Shown: positions 1 through 6,766 of the stretch, piece after piece
Numbering within the stretch: position 1 is the first letter of the stretch
Layout: each line of letters starts with the position of its first letter
Assembly: GCA_002402755.1 (NCBI GenBank)
Contig: DHGK01000060.1
Coordinates: forward strand, 1 to 8,330
Source: Planctomycetes bacterium UBA4800
GTDB lineage: Bacteria; Planctomycetota; UBA8108; UBA8890; UBA8898
Length of the DNA stretch: 8,330 bases
Reading direction: 5' to 3'
Notes under the pieces: generated by a model
Told to the model about the DNA's origin: nothing
Databases searched by the model: none
Seen by the model: only the letters and a program-made list of their open reading frames with translations
Position numbers and translations under genes: made by a program

Positions 1-57
1 GGCGACGGCCGGCGCCTGCAGGGCCACGGGTTCACCGGTATATGTACGGCGCCCCGG

Positions 58-1278
58 CTACGGGTAGCCGCCCGACTCGTACGCCGCCGCGTACATCGCC
101 TCGATGTTCTCGGGGGGGACCATGTCGAGGATGTTGTGGACCTGGGTGAACACGAAGCCGCCGCCCGGCTTGAAGACGCGCATGCGCCGGCGGACCTCCT
201 CGCGCACCTCGGCGGGCGAGCCGTGCGGGAGCACCGCCTGCGTGTCGCACCCCCCGCCCCAGAACGTGAGGTGCTTCCCGAACTCGCGCTTCAGGCGCTC
301 GGGCTCCATGCCCTTGGCCGAGATCTGCACGGGGTTGATGATCTGGACGCCGGCGTCGATGAGATCGGGCAGCAAGTCCGCGATCGCGCCGCAGCTATGG
401 AGGAAGAGGTACGCGCGCGAATGCTCGCGAATGTACCCGTAGACCTCGCGGTGATACGGCTTGATGAGCGCGCGGTAGTCCTCCAGCGAGAGCTGCAGGC
501 CGCGCTGCAGCCCCAGGTCGTCGCCGCACGCGATGATGTCGACGAGGCCGCCGACGAGCGGCAGCAGCAGCTTCAGGTTCTCGACGTACATCGCGGCCAG
601 CCGCTCGCCGATCGCCCGCACGAGCGCCGGGTTCCCGGCCACGCTGCACATGTAGTCCTGGTAGCCCATGAGCCCCTGCCCGCTCTCGAAGATGTTGCCG
701 CCGAAGCACAGGAGCACCGCGCGGTCCCGCGCGCGCAGCCGTTCGGCCTGCGCGCGGATGAACTCCAGGTCCGCCGCCGTGTACGTCTTCCACTCGCACA
801 GGCGATCCAGATCCGCCTCGGTCTCGGCGCCGGCGGCCGGGAAATGCACCCTGTCGAAGTACAGGCCGCCGCTCGTCATGCGGCCCACGGCCGTCGCCCC
901 CTCGCGAATCTCGCGCGAGCCGTCGGGAAGCTCGACCGGATCGAACCCCGCCGGCACCATGACGGGCGTGCCGTCGGGCAGGACGCCCTCCTTCCAGCGG
1001 TCGATCGGAATCCCGAACGACGGCGCGAGCTGATGCACCTGCTCCACATCGGCGTGGAAGCGCTCCTTGATATCGTCGTCGGGCTCGGCGAGCTGCTGCA
1101 TGAGGTCGTAGAGCCGCGGCCGGATCGCCGGCAGGCCGAGATGCCGCCTGAGCCGCGCGTACGTTCCCGCATGGATGCCGGAGGAGCGAAACGCGCCGAA
1201 GTCGATGGGCACGCGGTCGCCTTCCTCGTGCCTCAACGCGCACAGCACTCGTTCTCTACTCGTGAGCGTCTCCGCCAT
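58..1278 (-). CDS. Uroporphyrinogen decarboxylase-like (MtaA/CmuA-type) protein
   Basis: A 406-residue protein of the UROD/corrinoid methyltransferase superfamily (TIM-barrel fold). The N-terminus SRERVLCALRHEEGDRVPIDFG (residues 7-28, split: SRERVLCALR then HEEGDRVPIDFG) is the family's usual opening. Residues 294-297 read HSCG and residues 341-347 GGGCDTQ, giving the His-x-Cys plus distal Cys set (H294, C296, C344) that binds zinc in MtaA-type methyltransferases. The C-terminus PGGGFVFTQVHNI...VPPENIEAM is also family-typical. The Arg-rich substrate motif of true haem-pathway UROD near the N-terminus is not present, so haem synthesis is unlikely; transfer of a methyl group to or from a corrinoid is the family-based inference. 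No corrinoid protein is encoded nearby, so the substrate is unknown. The start at 1278 has AAAGGGA six bases upstream (1285-1291). It overlaps the previous gene by 23 bases and is the last gene of the minus-strand operon. Confidence 0.87.
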   Translation of the reverse strand: MAETLTSRERVLCALRHEEGDRVPIDFGAFRSSGIHAGTYARLRRHLGLPAIRPRLYDLMQQLAEPDDDIKERFHADVEQVHQLAPSFGIPIDRWKEGVLPDGTPVMVPAGFDPVELPDGSREIREGATAVGRMTSGGLYFDRVHFPAAGAETEADLDRLCEWKTYTAADLEFIRAQAERLRARDRAVLLCFGGNIFESGQGLMGYQDYMCSVAGNPALVRAIGERLAAMYVENLKLLLPLVGGLVDIIACGDDLGLQRGLQLSLEDYRALIKPYHREVYGYIREHSRAYLFLHSCGAIADLLPDLIDAGVQIINPVQISAKGMEPERLKREFGKHLTFWGGGCDTQAVLPHGSPAEVREEVRRRMRVFKPGGGFVFTQVHNILDMVPPENIEAMYAAAYESGGYP

Positions 1279-1480
1279 GATCGTTCCCTTTCTTGTCGCG
1301 GCTCAGCATGACGCCGACTCCGGCCGCGAGCGCCGCGGCGATCAGCGCGATGCCGAGCCAGTCCGGCGTCTTCCCGCCGAGCGGGTCGAGCGCGCCGGCG
1401 CCGTCGAACCGGCCGGCGAGGGCGAACACGCCCGCCGCGGCGACAGCGCACAGGAAGATGTACCCCGCGGCGCGGCGCAT
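1256..1480 (-). CDS. Small two-helix membrane protein, unknown function
   Basis: A 74-residue protein that I do not recognise. It has two hydrophobic segments, about residues 6-22 (GYIFLCAVAAAGVFALA) and 41-59 (WLGIALIAAALAAGVGVML), joined by a Gly/Asp-containing loop. The tail is short and charged (SRDKKGNDHGGDAHE), with two His and several acidic residues. Whether that tail binds metal is not shown. The start codon lies one base after the stop of the upstream gene (TGAcATG), with a purine-rich GGAAGGGGGG stretch before it inside the end of that gene. Its own end overlaps the UROD-like gene by 23 bases in another frame. The tight packing between two clear genes and the clean hydrophobic pattern argue that it is real. 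Without comparison to relatives it could still be a chance frame in GC-rich DNA. Confidence 0.75.
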   Translation of the reverse strand: MRRAAGYIFLCAVAAAGVFALAGRFDGAGALDPLGGKTPDWLGIALIAAALAAGVGVMLSRDKKGNDHGGDAHE

Positions 1481-1481
1481 G

Positions 1482-2324
1482 TCACGGCCCCCCTTCCACG
1501 CCCGCGGTCCGGGACCGCGCTCCCGGCCGCAGGCCGGCCAGGAGCAGCGCCAGCGCCGCCACCGCGAGCGCCCCGGGAATGCCGTACGACGTCAGCCACG
1601 ATTCCCGCGGCGGCGGCTCGAAGCGCGCGAGACGCTCGGCGACGATGACCGGCGCGCTCGCACGCGCGCCCTCGGCGTTCCGGTAGGCCAGGGTCTGCAG
1701 ATACAAGCCCCGCACGGCCGCCATGTCGCCGGGCGCGAAGGAAGGCTCGTCGCGCACGCTGTACACCTTGATCGCGCCGCCCTCGGCATCGAAGAGATAG
1801 CTCGCGTAGATCCGGTAGACGCCGGTCGGGCCCGACCACGAAACCTGCTCCGGCGCATGGAAGCCGGCGTGAACCGCCCCGACCGCTTCTACCCACGCGC
1901 CGCGGAGGCTCTCGCCGCGCTCGCGCAGCTCGCGCGCCGTCACGCGCGGCGCCTCGGCGCGGGCCGTGTCGCCGGCGGGCGTCGTGCGGCAAGTGTAGAT
2001 GAGATACGCGAGCGCTGCGGGTGCGGGCGCATCGCTCCCGTCCTTGGCGCCGGCGAGCGCCTCGGCGCGATTCCACACGTAGGGTTCGACGGGGTCGGGG
2101 TCCATGACGCCCGCAAGCGGCGGCCCGTTCGCGGGAGCCCCTGCCGCGGCGGATTCCGGAAGCACGGCCGCGGGCGGCGCCGCGGGACCCTTCTCGGGCG
2201 GGAGCGCCTCCTTCCGGCGCATCCACAGCATGCCCGCGATCGCGAGGAGCAGCGCCACGAGCACGAGAAAGCGCAGCTTCTCCGCTCCCGAGAACCGAGG
2301 CGTAGCCGCGTCGCGCGCGCTCAT
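1482..2324 (-). CDS. Membrane-anchored conserved hypothetical protein
   Basis: A 280-residue protein of unknown function. After a short cytoplasmic start, residues 17-35 (LRFLVLVALLLAIAGMLWM) form a transmembrane anchor followed by RRK. A Pro/Ala-rich linker covers about residues 40-75. A globular part follows (about 80-235), with alternating beta-rich stretches such as RGAWVEAVGAV, GVYRIYASYLFDAEGGAIKV and PGDMAAVRGLYLQTLAYR. A second hydrophobic helix (about 248-265, IPGALAVAALALLLAGL) lies near the C-terminus. The small beta repeats resemble an OB-like fold, but this is a visual impression only. The start at 2324 is chosen because its ATG shares bases with the lpxB stop (ATGA, 2324-2321). 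The frame is open for 48 more codons upstream, but these are Arg/Gly-rich and lie inside lpxB. Position suggests an envelope role, with no direct evidence. Confidence 0.85.
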   Translation of the reverse strand: MSARDAATPRFSGAEKLRFLVLVALLLAIAGMLWMRRKEALPPEKGPAAPPAAVLPESAAAGAPANGPPLAGVMDPDPVEPYVWNRAEALAGAKDGSDAPAPAALAYLIYTCRTTPAGDTARAEAPRVTARELRERGESLRGAWVEAVGAVHAGFHAPEQVSWSGPTGVYRIYASYLFDAEGGAIKVYSVRDEPSFAPGDMAAVRGLYLQTLAYRNAEGARASAPVIVAERLARFEPPPRESWLTSYGIPGALAVAALALLLAGLRPGARSRTAGVEGGP

Positions 2325-3505
2325 GGCAACAGCTCCGATCGCACGCCGGGATCCGCGCCGGGGGCGGCGTCCGCGCGATCCATCAACTCCAGGATTTCCG
2401 CCGCGGCCCGCGCGCTCGCGCCGGGCAGCAGATACCTGTCCGCGATTTCGGCAAGCGACCGCTCGCACGCGCGCCGCGCCTCCGCGTCTCCGAGGAGGCG
2501 CGAGAGGTCATCGGCCGCCGCGGCGACATCTTCGCGGTGCGCGATGAGGTGCTCGCCCACGATGTCCGTTCCGGCGAGCAGATTCACGGTCGAGATGCGC
2601 GGCGTCGTGCTGAGCGCCTTGAAGAGCTTCTGCTTCCACCTGGCCGCCGGATAGACGACGGTCATGGGCTTCCGGAAGAACGCAAGCTCCAGCGTCGCGG
2701 TGCCCGAGGCGACCATCGCCGCGTCGCACGCGGCCATGAGCCGCTCGCCCGGGCCCGTGATGACGGGGAAACCCGCCGGGAACATCGACGCGCGGTTCTC
2801 CGCGAGGCACGAGAACGCGAACTTGACGCCGGCATGGCGGCCGCCCAGGATTCGCGCCGTCTCGCTCAGCGCCGCGACCAGGCCCGCGATTTCCTGGCGC
2901 CGGCTGCCCGGAAAGAGCCCGACGAGCGTCTCGCCGTCGCCGGCGCCGCAGCGCGCGCGCAGCTCCCGGGCCGCCGCCGCGCGGTCGATCGCCGCGAGCG
3001 CATCGCATATCGGGTGGCCGACGTATTTCACGGCCGCCGCCCCGCCGCGGAAGAACTCCTCCTCGAACGGGAAGATGACGAGGAGGAGCCGCGCGAGGCG
3101 CCGGAGCTTCCGGACGCGCCACGGCGCCCAGGCCCAGAGCTGCGGGCAGCAGTAGTACACGACGGGGATCCCGAGCCTCCGCGCCACGCCCGCGAGGATG
3201 AAGTTGAGTCCCGGGTAGTCGATGAGCACGACGGCCGCCGGCCGCCGCGCGACAAGCTCGTCGCGGAAGCGGTTGATCACCTCCAGGAAGCGGCCGAGGA
3301 GCGGCACGACGCGCACCAGCCCCATCACCGCGAACTCGGTGAGGTCGACCGACACGGCGCAGCCGGCCTCCTCGAGGCGCGGGCCGCCCATGCCGCGGAC
3401 CTCGAGGCCGGGCCTGAGGGCCCGCAGGGCCCGGACGAGGTTTCCGGCGTGAAGATCGCCCGACGCCTCGCCCGCGACGATGTACACGCCGCCCGCGTCG
3501 CTCAT
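2321..3505 (-). CDS. lpxB: Lipid-A-disaccharide synthase LpxB
   Basis: A 394-residue GT19 glycosyltransferase. It condenses UDP-2,3-diacylglucosamine with lipid X (2,3-diacylglucosamine 1-phosphate) to form the lipid A disaccharide at the inner face of the cytoplasmic membrane. Clear family motifs appear in order: AGEASGD at 11-17, LIDYPGLNF at 94-102, PQLWAW at 121-126, YVGHPICD at 161-168, LFPGSRRQEI at 197-206 and ASGTATLELA at 266-275. Length is normal for the family. Two local differences are seen: CCPQLWAW where many members have a Ser-Pro, and IVGEHL where VPE is usual after NLLAG. Neither removes a motif. The ATG at 3505 overlaps the stop of the upstream amidohydrolase (ATGA, 3505-3502), and the stop overlaps the next gene's ATG in the same way. 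Other lpx genes are not in the window. Confidence 0.96.
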   Translation of the reverse strand: MSDAGGVYIVAGEASGDLHAGNLVRALRALRPGLEVRGMGGPRLEEAGCAVSVDLTEFAVMGLVRVVPLLGRFLEVINRFRDELVARRPAAVVLIDYPGLNFILAGVARRLGIPVVYYCCPQLWAWAPWRVRKLRRLARLLLVIFPFEEEFFRGGAAAVKYVGHPICDALAAIDRAAAARELRARCGAGDGETLVGLFPGSRRQEIAGLVAALSETARILGGRHAGVKFAFSCLAENRASMFPAGFPVITGPGERLMAACDAAMVASGTATLELAFFRKPMTVVYPAARWKQKLFKALSTTPRISTVNLLAGTDIVGEHLIAHREDVAAAADDLSRLLGDAEARRACERSLAEIADRYLLPGASARAAAEILELMDRADAAPGADPGVRSELLP

Positions 3506-4161
3506 GACGAGGCCGCCGCGCGGACGAGCGCCGCGAAGAGGCGCGCGCTTTCCGGGGTCTGCATGCGCTCCGGGTGCCACTGGACGGCGAGCAGGAAGCG
3601 CGCGTCGGCCGCTTCGAGGGCCTCGATGACGCCGTCCTCGGCGCGCGCGACGACCCTGAGGTTCGCGCCCGCCGCATCGGCCGCCTGGTGGTGCGAGGTG
3701 TTGACGGCGAGCGACGTCGCCTGCAGAACGCGCGCGAGCGCGCTCCCCTCCGTGACGGCGACCGTGTGTTCGCCCGTCGCGTGGCCCTCCACGTGCACGA
3801 CGAGCGTGCCGCCCGCCGCGATGTTCACGAGCTGCAGGCCGCCGCAGATGCCGAGCGCGGGAATCCGCCGCGCGAGCACGGCGCGGCACAGCGCCAGATC
3901 GTAGTCCTGGCGCTCCTTCGGCACCAGCTCGACCTTCGGGTGCGTCGGCTTCCCGTACAAGGCGGGGTCGTAGTCGGCGCCGCCGACGAACACGATGCCG
4001 TCGACGACCTCGAGCTGCCGGGCGAGCATCGCCGGCGCCGAGACCGGGGGGAGGAGCACCGGCGCCCCGCCGGCCTGCCTGACCTTCTCGATGTAGCCGT
4101 AGCCCACGGCCACGCGCTCGCTGCTGAGGCTCGTGTTGAGCCCGATGCGCGGTATCGCCAT
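3502..4161 (-). CDS. Gamma-glutamyl-gamma-aminobutyrate hydrolase family protein (peptidase C26)
   Basis: A 219-residue class I glutamine-amidotransferase-like hydrolase of the PuuD type, predicted to cleave gamma-glutamyl amide bonds in the cytoplasm. The nucleophile C106 lies in ALGICGGLQL, and the His/Glu of the triad are H196 and E198 in VQWHPE. Other family signatures are FVGGADYDPALYG (58-70) and VNTSHHQ (153-159). The nucleophile elbow reads GICGG where many relatives have GICRG. The true substrate cannot be read from sequence, so no gene symbol is given. The start at 4161 is preceded by a strong GGAAAGGAG ribosome site four bases away. The frame stays open 59 codons further upstream, but that part is Arg-rich and covers the promoter region. 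This is the first gene of the minus-strand operon leading into lpxB. Confidence 0.9.
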   Translation of the reverse strand: MAIPRIGLNTSLSSERVAVGYGYIEKVRQAGGAPVLLPPVSAPAMLARQLEVVDGIVFVGGADYDPALYGKPTHPKVELVPKERQDYDLALCRAVLARRIPALGICGGLQLVNIAAGGTLVVHVEGHATGEHTVAVTEGSALARVLQATSLAVNTSHHQAADAAGANLRVVARAEDGVIEALEAADARFLLAVQWHPERMQTPESARLFAALVRAAASS

Positions 4162-4165
4162 GCGG

Positions 4166-4172
4166 CTCCTTT
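4166..4172 (-). promoter_or_regulatory. Ribosome binding site of the C26 hydrolase gene
   Basis: On the minus strand AAAGGAG lies four bases before the ATG at 4161. It decides between this start and the longer open frame that extends to 4338. Confidence 0.8.
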
Positions 4173-4246
4173 CCGTTGCGCGTCGCCGCGTGCGCCTGCG
4201 CCTCGCGATGGGGCGTTCGCCGGCGCGCCGCCGGCGCGGCGCATCC

Positions 4247-4277
4247 AGTGTACACGCCGCCGCCGCCGGTGCACAAT
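4247..4277. promoter_or_regulatory. Candidate overlapping divergent promoters
   Basis: Plus strand: TGTACA (4249-4254) and CACAAT (4272-4277) are 17 bases apart, each matching 4 of 6 consensus positions, and would start transcription about 40-45 bases before the hydrolase ATG. Minus strand: TTGTGC (4276-4271) and TACACT (4252-4247) are 18 bases apart, matching 3 and 4 of 6, and would serve the lpxB operon. The -35 box of one thus sits on the -10 box of the other. GTGTACAC (4248-4255) is a perfect palindrome. The boxes are weak, but they lie in the least GC-rich part of the divergent spacer. Confidence 0.4.
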
Positions 4278-4327
4278 GGAACCGGCCGCGCACGCGCGGC
4301 CGCACGGCATCACGGAGACCGGGCGTT

Positions 4328-5260
4328 ATGCGGCGCATGAAGAGAACCCTCGGCGTGACGGCGCTCCTCGCTGCGGCGGCGGTCGTTGCCGGCTCGTGCT
4401 ACTCGTGCGCCGCCAAGAAGGCGGTCGCTCGCGAGGCGGCGGCGGCGGTCCGCGATCCCGCCACGGGCATCATCGCCGGCGCCGAGCCTCTGACGCTGCC
4501 GGGAAGCCCGGCGCGCGCGTGCCTCCTCGTCCACGGGTGGCTCGGGTCGCGCAACGACCTGGGCGACCTGCCCGCCCGGCTCAACGCCCGGGGGCTGACC
4601 GTGCGCGCCATGCTGCTCCCCGGCCACGGCACGACGCCCTACGACCTCGAGAAGGTCAAGGCCGATGAGTTCATGCAGGCCGTGCGCGGCGAGTACCGCG
4701 CGCTCAGGGCGACGCACGAGGACGTGACCGTCATCGGCTTCTCCATCGGCGGCGCGCTCGCGACGCTGCTCGCCGCCGAGGAGGCGCCCGAGCGCCTCGT
4801 CCTCGTCGCGCCGTACTTCGATGTCACCTACAAGCTCTACTACGTCCTGCCGGCGCCGGTCTGGAACGAGGTGCTGAAGCCGTTCACGCGCTTCGTCGTG
4901 AGAAGCGACGCTTTCCTCGGCACCAACCGGCGCGAGGTCAAGAAGCAGATCCTCGCCTACCGCGGCGTGCCCACCGCCGCGGTCACCGAGCTCTGCGCCA
5001 TCGGAGCGCGCGCCCGCGCGCCTGAGACGCTCGCGAAGGTGACGGCGCCCGTGCTCGTCCTCCAGTCGATGCAGGACCACGCCGCCTCGTACAAGGCCAC
5101 CAAGGCCGCGTTCGCGCGATTCGGCGGCGCGCGCAAGGAGTTCGTGACGCTGCCGCGCTCCAACCACCTCATCTTCTGGGACCGCGATGCGGAGGAGGCC
5201 CTGCGGGCGATCGAGGAGTTCGTGGGCGCGGCCGCCGATGGGCCGGCTCCCCGCAAGTGA
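4328..5260 (+). CDS. Alpha/beta hydrolase (carboxylesterase/monoacylglycerol lipase type), probable lipoprotein
   Basis: A 310-residue serine hydrolase. The oxyanion segment LLVHGWLGS is at 67-74, the nucleophile S139 is in GFSIGG (137-142), the acid is probably D250 (VLQSMQDH) and the base H280 (PRSNHLIFWD). The order and the LLPGHG loop (97-102) resemble Est30-type carboxylesterases and monoacylglycerol lipases, so a short-chain ester or monoglyceride is the likely substrate class. The N-terminus (MRRMKRTLGVTALLAAAAVV) is a signal peptide ending in AGSC, an acceptable though not ideal lipobox with C24 as lipidated residue, so the enzyme is probably exported and membrane-tethered. The start at 4328 has GGAG ten bases upstream (4314-4317); the in-frame ATG at 4337 is an alternative. 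It is divergent from the lpxB operon and convergent with the next gene. Confidence 0.88.
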   Translation: MRRMKRTLGVTALLAAAAVVAGSCYSCAAKKAVAREAAAAVRDPATGIIAGAEPLTLPGSPARACLLVHGWLGSRNDLGDLPARLNARGLTVRAMLLPGHGTTPYDLEKVKADEFMQAVRGEYRALRATHEDVTVIGFSIGGALATLLAAEEAPERLVLVAPYFDVTYKLYYVLPAPVWNEVLKPFTRFVVRSDAFLGTNRREVKKQILAYRGVPTAAVTELCAIGARARAPETLAKVTAPVLVLQSMQDHAASYKATKAAFARFGGARKEFVTLPRSNHLIFWDRDAEEALRAIEEFVGAAADGPAPRK

Positions 5261-5281
5261 CGCCGCGACGCCGGCGCGTCA
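5258..5281. repeat. Inverted repeat spanning the two convergent stop codons
   Basis: TGACGC (5258-5263) and GCGTCA (5276-5281) are perfect inverted arms that include the stop codons of both converging genes. A competing shorter hairpin, GACGC-CGGC-GCGTC, occupies 5267-5280. No T-run follows on either strand, so a bidirectional intrinsic terminator is possible but not demonstrated. Confidence 0.4.
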
Positions 5282-6604
5282 GTCCATGAGCGGCGGCGGC
5301 ATGACGGGCGGCGGCACGGCCGCCGGCGCGCGGGGCTCGGGCGACTTGCGCGCGGCTTCCTGCTCGCGGATGCGCTCGCCGATGATCTGCCGGCCTTCGA
5401 CGCGCCACCAGAGATCCCACGCGTCGATGTTGACGCCGAACTGCTTGCCCGTGAGCTGCTCGAGCAGCACCGCCCTGAGATACGCCTCGGCCCGGCGCTG
5501 GCGGTCCTCGGGCGTCTCGGAGTACGGGCCCGTGCCCCCGCCGATCGAGATGCCGCTCGTCGTGATCTCCTCGATGCCCAGGCCCATGCGCAGCCCCCGG
5601 CGGTCGACGAGCTCGAACCCGCGCACCGCGGCCGCGGTGACGTTGCTCAAGATGAACGCGCGGTCGCGCCCCTCCCACACAAGCGGGAAGCTGTGGAGGA
5701 TGTAGTAGACGCTGCGCGGGTCGGGGAAGCAGGCCAGGGCCTGCAGCGCGTACACGCGGTACGCGATGCGCTCGTGGTAGATGTACTCGTAGAGCGCCAG
5801 GCACGTGTCGGCGGATTTCACGGCGTCGAGCGCGTCGAGGCCCGCCTGCCGGACGTCCTTGCTCGCGCCGGTGACGACGAGCTTGGCGAGCGGCTTCACG
5901 GCGCGAAGCGAGCGGCGCTTTCCGAGCTCGGCCGCAGCATAGAGCTTGGCCTTCGTCGAGCCGGTCAGCGCATCGATGAGGGCGAGCTCGAGGTCCTCGG
6001 GCCTGGCCGCGGCGAGGGTATCCTGCGCCTGCGCCGCGCTCCTGCCCGTGCCGGCGGCCTGCTCGATGACGCGGCGCAGCTCGGAGCTCTTCTCCTTCTG
6101 CCGCCGCGCGGCAAGCAGCTCCTGCTTGCGCGCCGTGGTGATCCAGTTGCCCTCGAAGAGCACCTCGCCGCGGCGGCGGTGGAATTCCTCCTGCGTCACC
6201 CACTTCTCGCCGTCGCGCACGTAGTTGAGCGCCTCGCGGGCGCCCGCGTGATCGGGGTCGATCGCGAGCGCGGCGCGGAACTCCTCCTTGGCCTGCGTCG
6301 AGAGGCCCTTCGTCAGGCACCACTTCCCGAGGCCGAAGCGCGCCTCCGCGTTCCCGGGCGGCAGCGCGCTCTTCCTGGTCGCGTACTGCTCCTCGGGCGT
6401 CGGCGCGAGCTCGATCTCGACCACCTGCTCGCGCGAGAGCGTCAGCGTTCCGCCGCCCGCGAGCGCCAGCGTGACCGAGCCGTCCTCGTGGCGCTCGGCC
6501 TTGCCCTCCAGCGCCCTCCCGTTCTTGAGCCTGACCACATCGGCCCGCGCGGCCGCGGCGGCGAGCGCCGCCGCGACGAACGCGCACGCGATTTTTCCGA
6601 GCAT
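5279..6604 (-). CDS. Exported TPR/HEAT-like repeat protein
   Basis: A 441-residue protein with no enzyme motif seen. Residues 1-21 form a signal peptide (MLGKIACAFVAAALAAAAARA, split: MLGKIACAFVAA then ALAAAAARA), probably cut before DVV. Residues 22-67 form a small beta domain (VVRLKNGRALEGK, SREQVVEIEL) of a type often seen in planctomycete exported proteins. Residues 86-140 look like a TPR unit (AEARFGLGKWCLTKGL, AKEEFRAALAIDPDHAGA) followed by KWVTQEEF. A charged helical stretch (about 158-200) leads to HEAT-like helical repeats (about 205-320). The C-terminus has LLEQLTGKQFG and WDLWW, a pattern typical of HEAT proteins in these phyla, then a Pro-rich end. A scaffold role in the periplasm is inferred. 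ATG 6604 has GGAGG five bases upstream; ATG 6616 also has a good site (GGGAGG) and cannot be excluded. Confidence 0.85.
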   Translation of the reverse strand: MLGKIACAFVAAALAAAAARADVVRLKNGRALEGKAERHEDGSVTLALAGGGTLTLSREQVVEIELAPTPEEQYATRKSALPPGNAEARFGLGKWCLTKGLSTQAKEEFRAALAIDPDHAGAREALNYVRDGEKWVTQEEFHRRRGEVLFEGNWITTARKQELLAARRQKEKSSELRRVIEQAAGTGRSAAQAQDTLAAARPEDLELALIDALTGSTKAKLYAAAELGKRRSLRAVKPLAKLVVTGASKDVRQAGLDALDAVKSADTCLALYEYIYHERIAYRVYALQALACFPDPRSVYYILHSFPLVWEGRDRAFILSNVTAAAVRGFELVDRRGLRMGLGIEEITTSGISIGGGTGPYSETPEDRQRRAEAYLRAVLLEQLTGKQFGVNIDAWDLWWRVEGRQIIGERIREQEAARKSPEPRAPAAVPPPVMPPPLMD

Positions 6605-6687
6605 GGGCGCCTCCATGGACGCGGCCTCCCACGGCCCGTCCCGACGGTCCCGCCGCGGCCCCCCGACAGCCACGTAACCATATAGTC

Positions 6688-6716
6688 ATGATATTCCACG
6701 GCGGCGCCGCAACCAA
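6688..6716 (-). promoter_or_regulatory. Candidate promoter of the TPR/HEAT gene
   Basis: On the minus strand TTGGTT (6716-6711) and TATCAT (6693-6688) are 17 bases apart. The -10 box matches 5 of 6 consensus bases and the -35 box 3 of 6. It lies beside an AT-rich island (ATATCATGACTATAT on the minus strand) that stands out from the surrounding GC-rich DNA, about 70-75 bases before the expected start codon. Confidence 0.5.
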
Positions 6717-6766
6717 GCATCCTCTTCGGGAACTGCTCCGGGCCGCGCGCGGGAGGCCCCGGAACC

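Noticed and set aside
58..1278. Haem-pathway uroporphyrinogen decarboxylase (hemE)
   Set aside because: The N-terminal arginine substrate motif of HemE is absent and the His-x-Cys plus Cys set of methyltransferases is present.
136..1311. Long plus-strand open frame of 391 codons opposite the UROD-like gene
   Set aside because: It mirrors a clearly conserved gene, is Arg/Ala/Glu-rich without family motifs, and has no ribosome site; such antisense frames are expected in very GC-rich DNA.
2325..2468. A 48-residue extension of the 280-residue membrane protein
   Set aside because: It lies wholly within lpxB, is Arg/Gly-rich, and places a poor segment before a normal membrane anchor; the ATGA-coupled start fits better.
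1293..2654. Plus-strand open frame of 453 codons across the two membrane-protein genes and the end of lpxB
   Set aside because: It spans three minus-strand genes linked by overlaps, and its translation is low-complexity Arg/Ala/Pro with no recognisable domain.
2537..3904. Plus-strand open frame of 455 codons opposite lpxB and the C26 gene
   Set aside because: Both genes on the other strand have complete family motifs; the antisense product is Arg/Glu-rich and featureless.
2321..4276. A 651-residue fusion reading for lpxB
   Set aside because: The extra N-terminal part is the C26 gene read in the wrong frame; the ATG at 3505 sits in a classic ATGA overlap just before the conserved start of LpxB.
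4310..5167. Minus-strand open frame of 285 codons opposite the alpha/beta hydrolase
   Set aside because: The hydrolase has a complete catalytic triad in order; the antisense product shows only Arg/Glu/Gly-rich low complexity.
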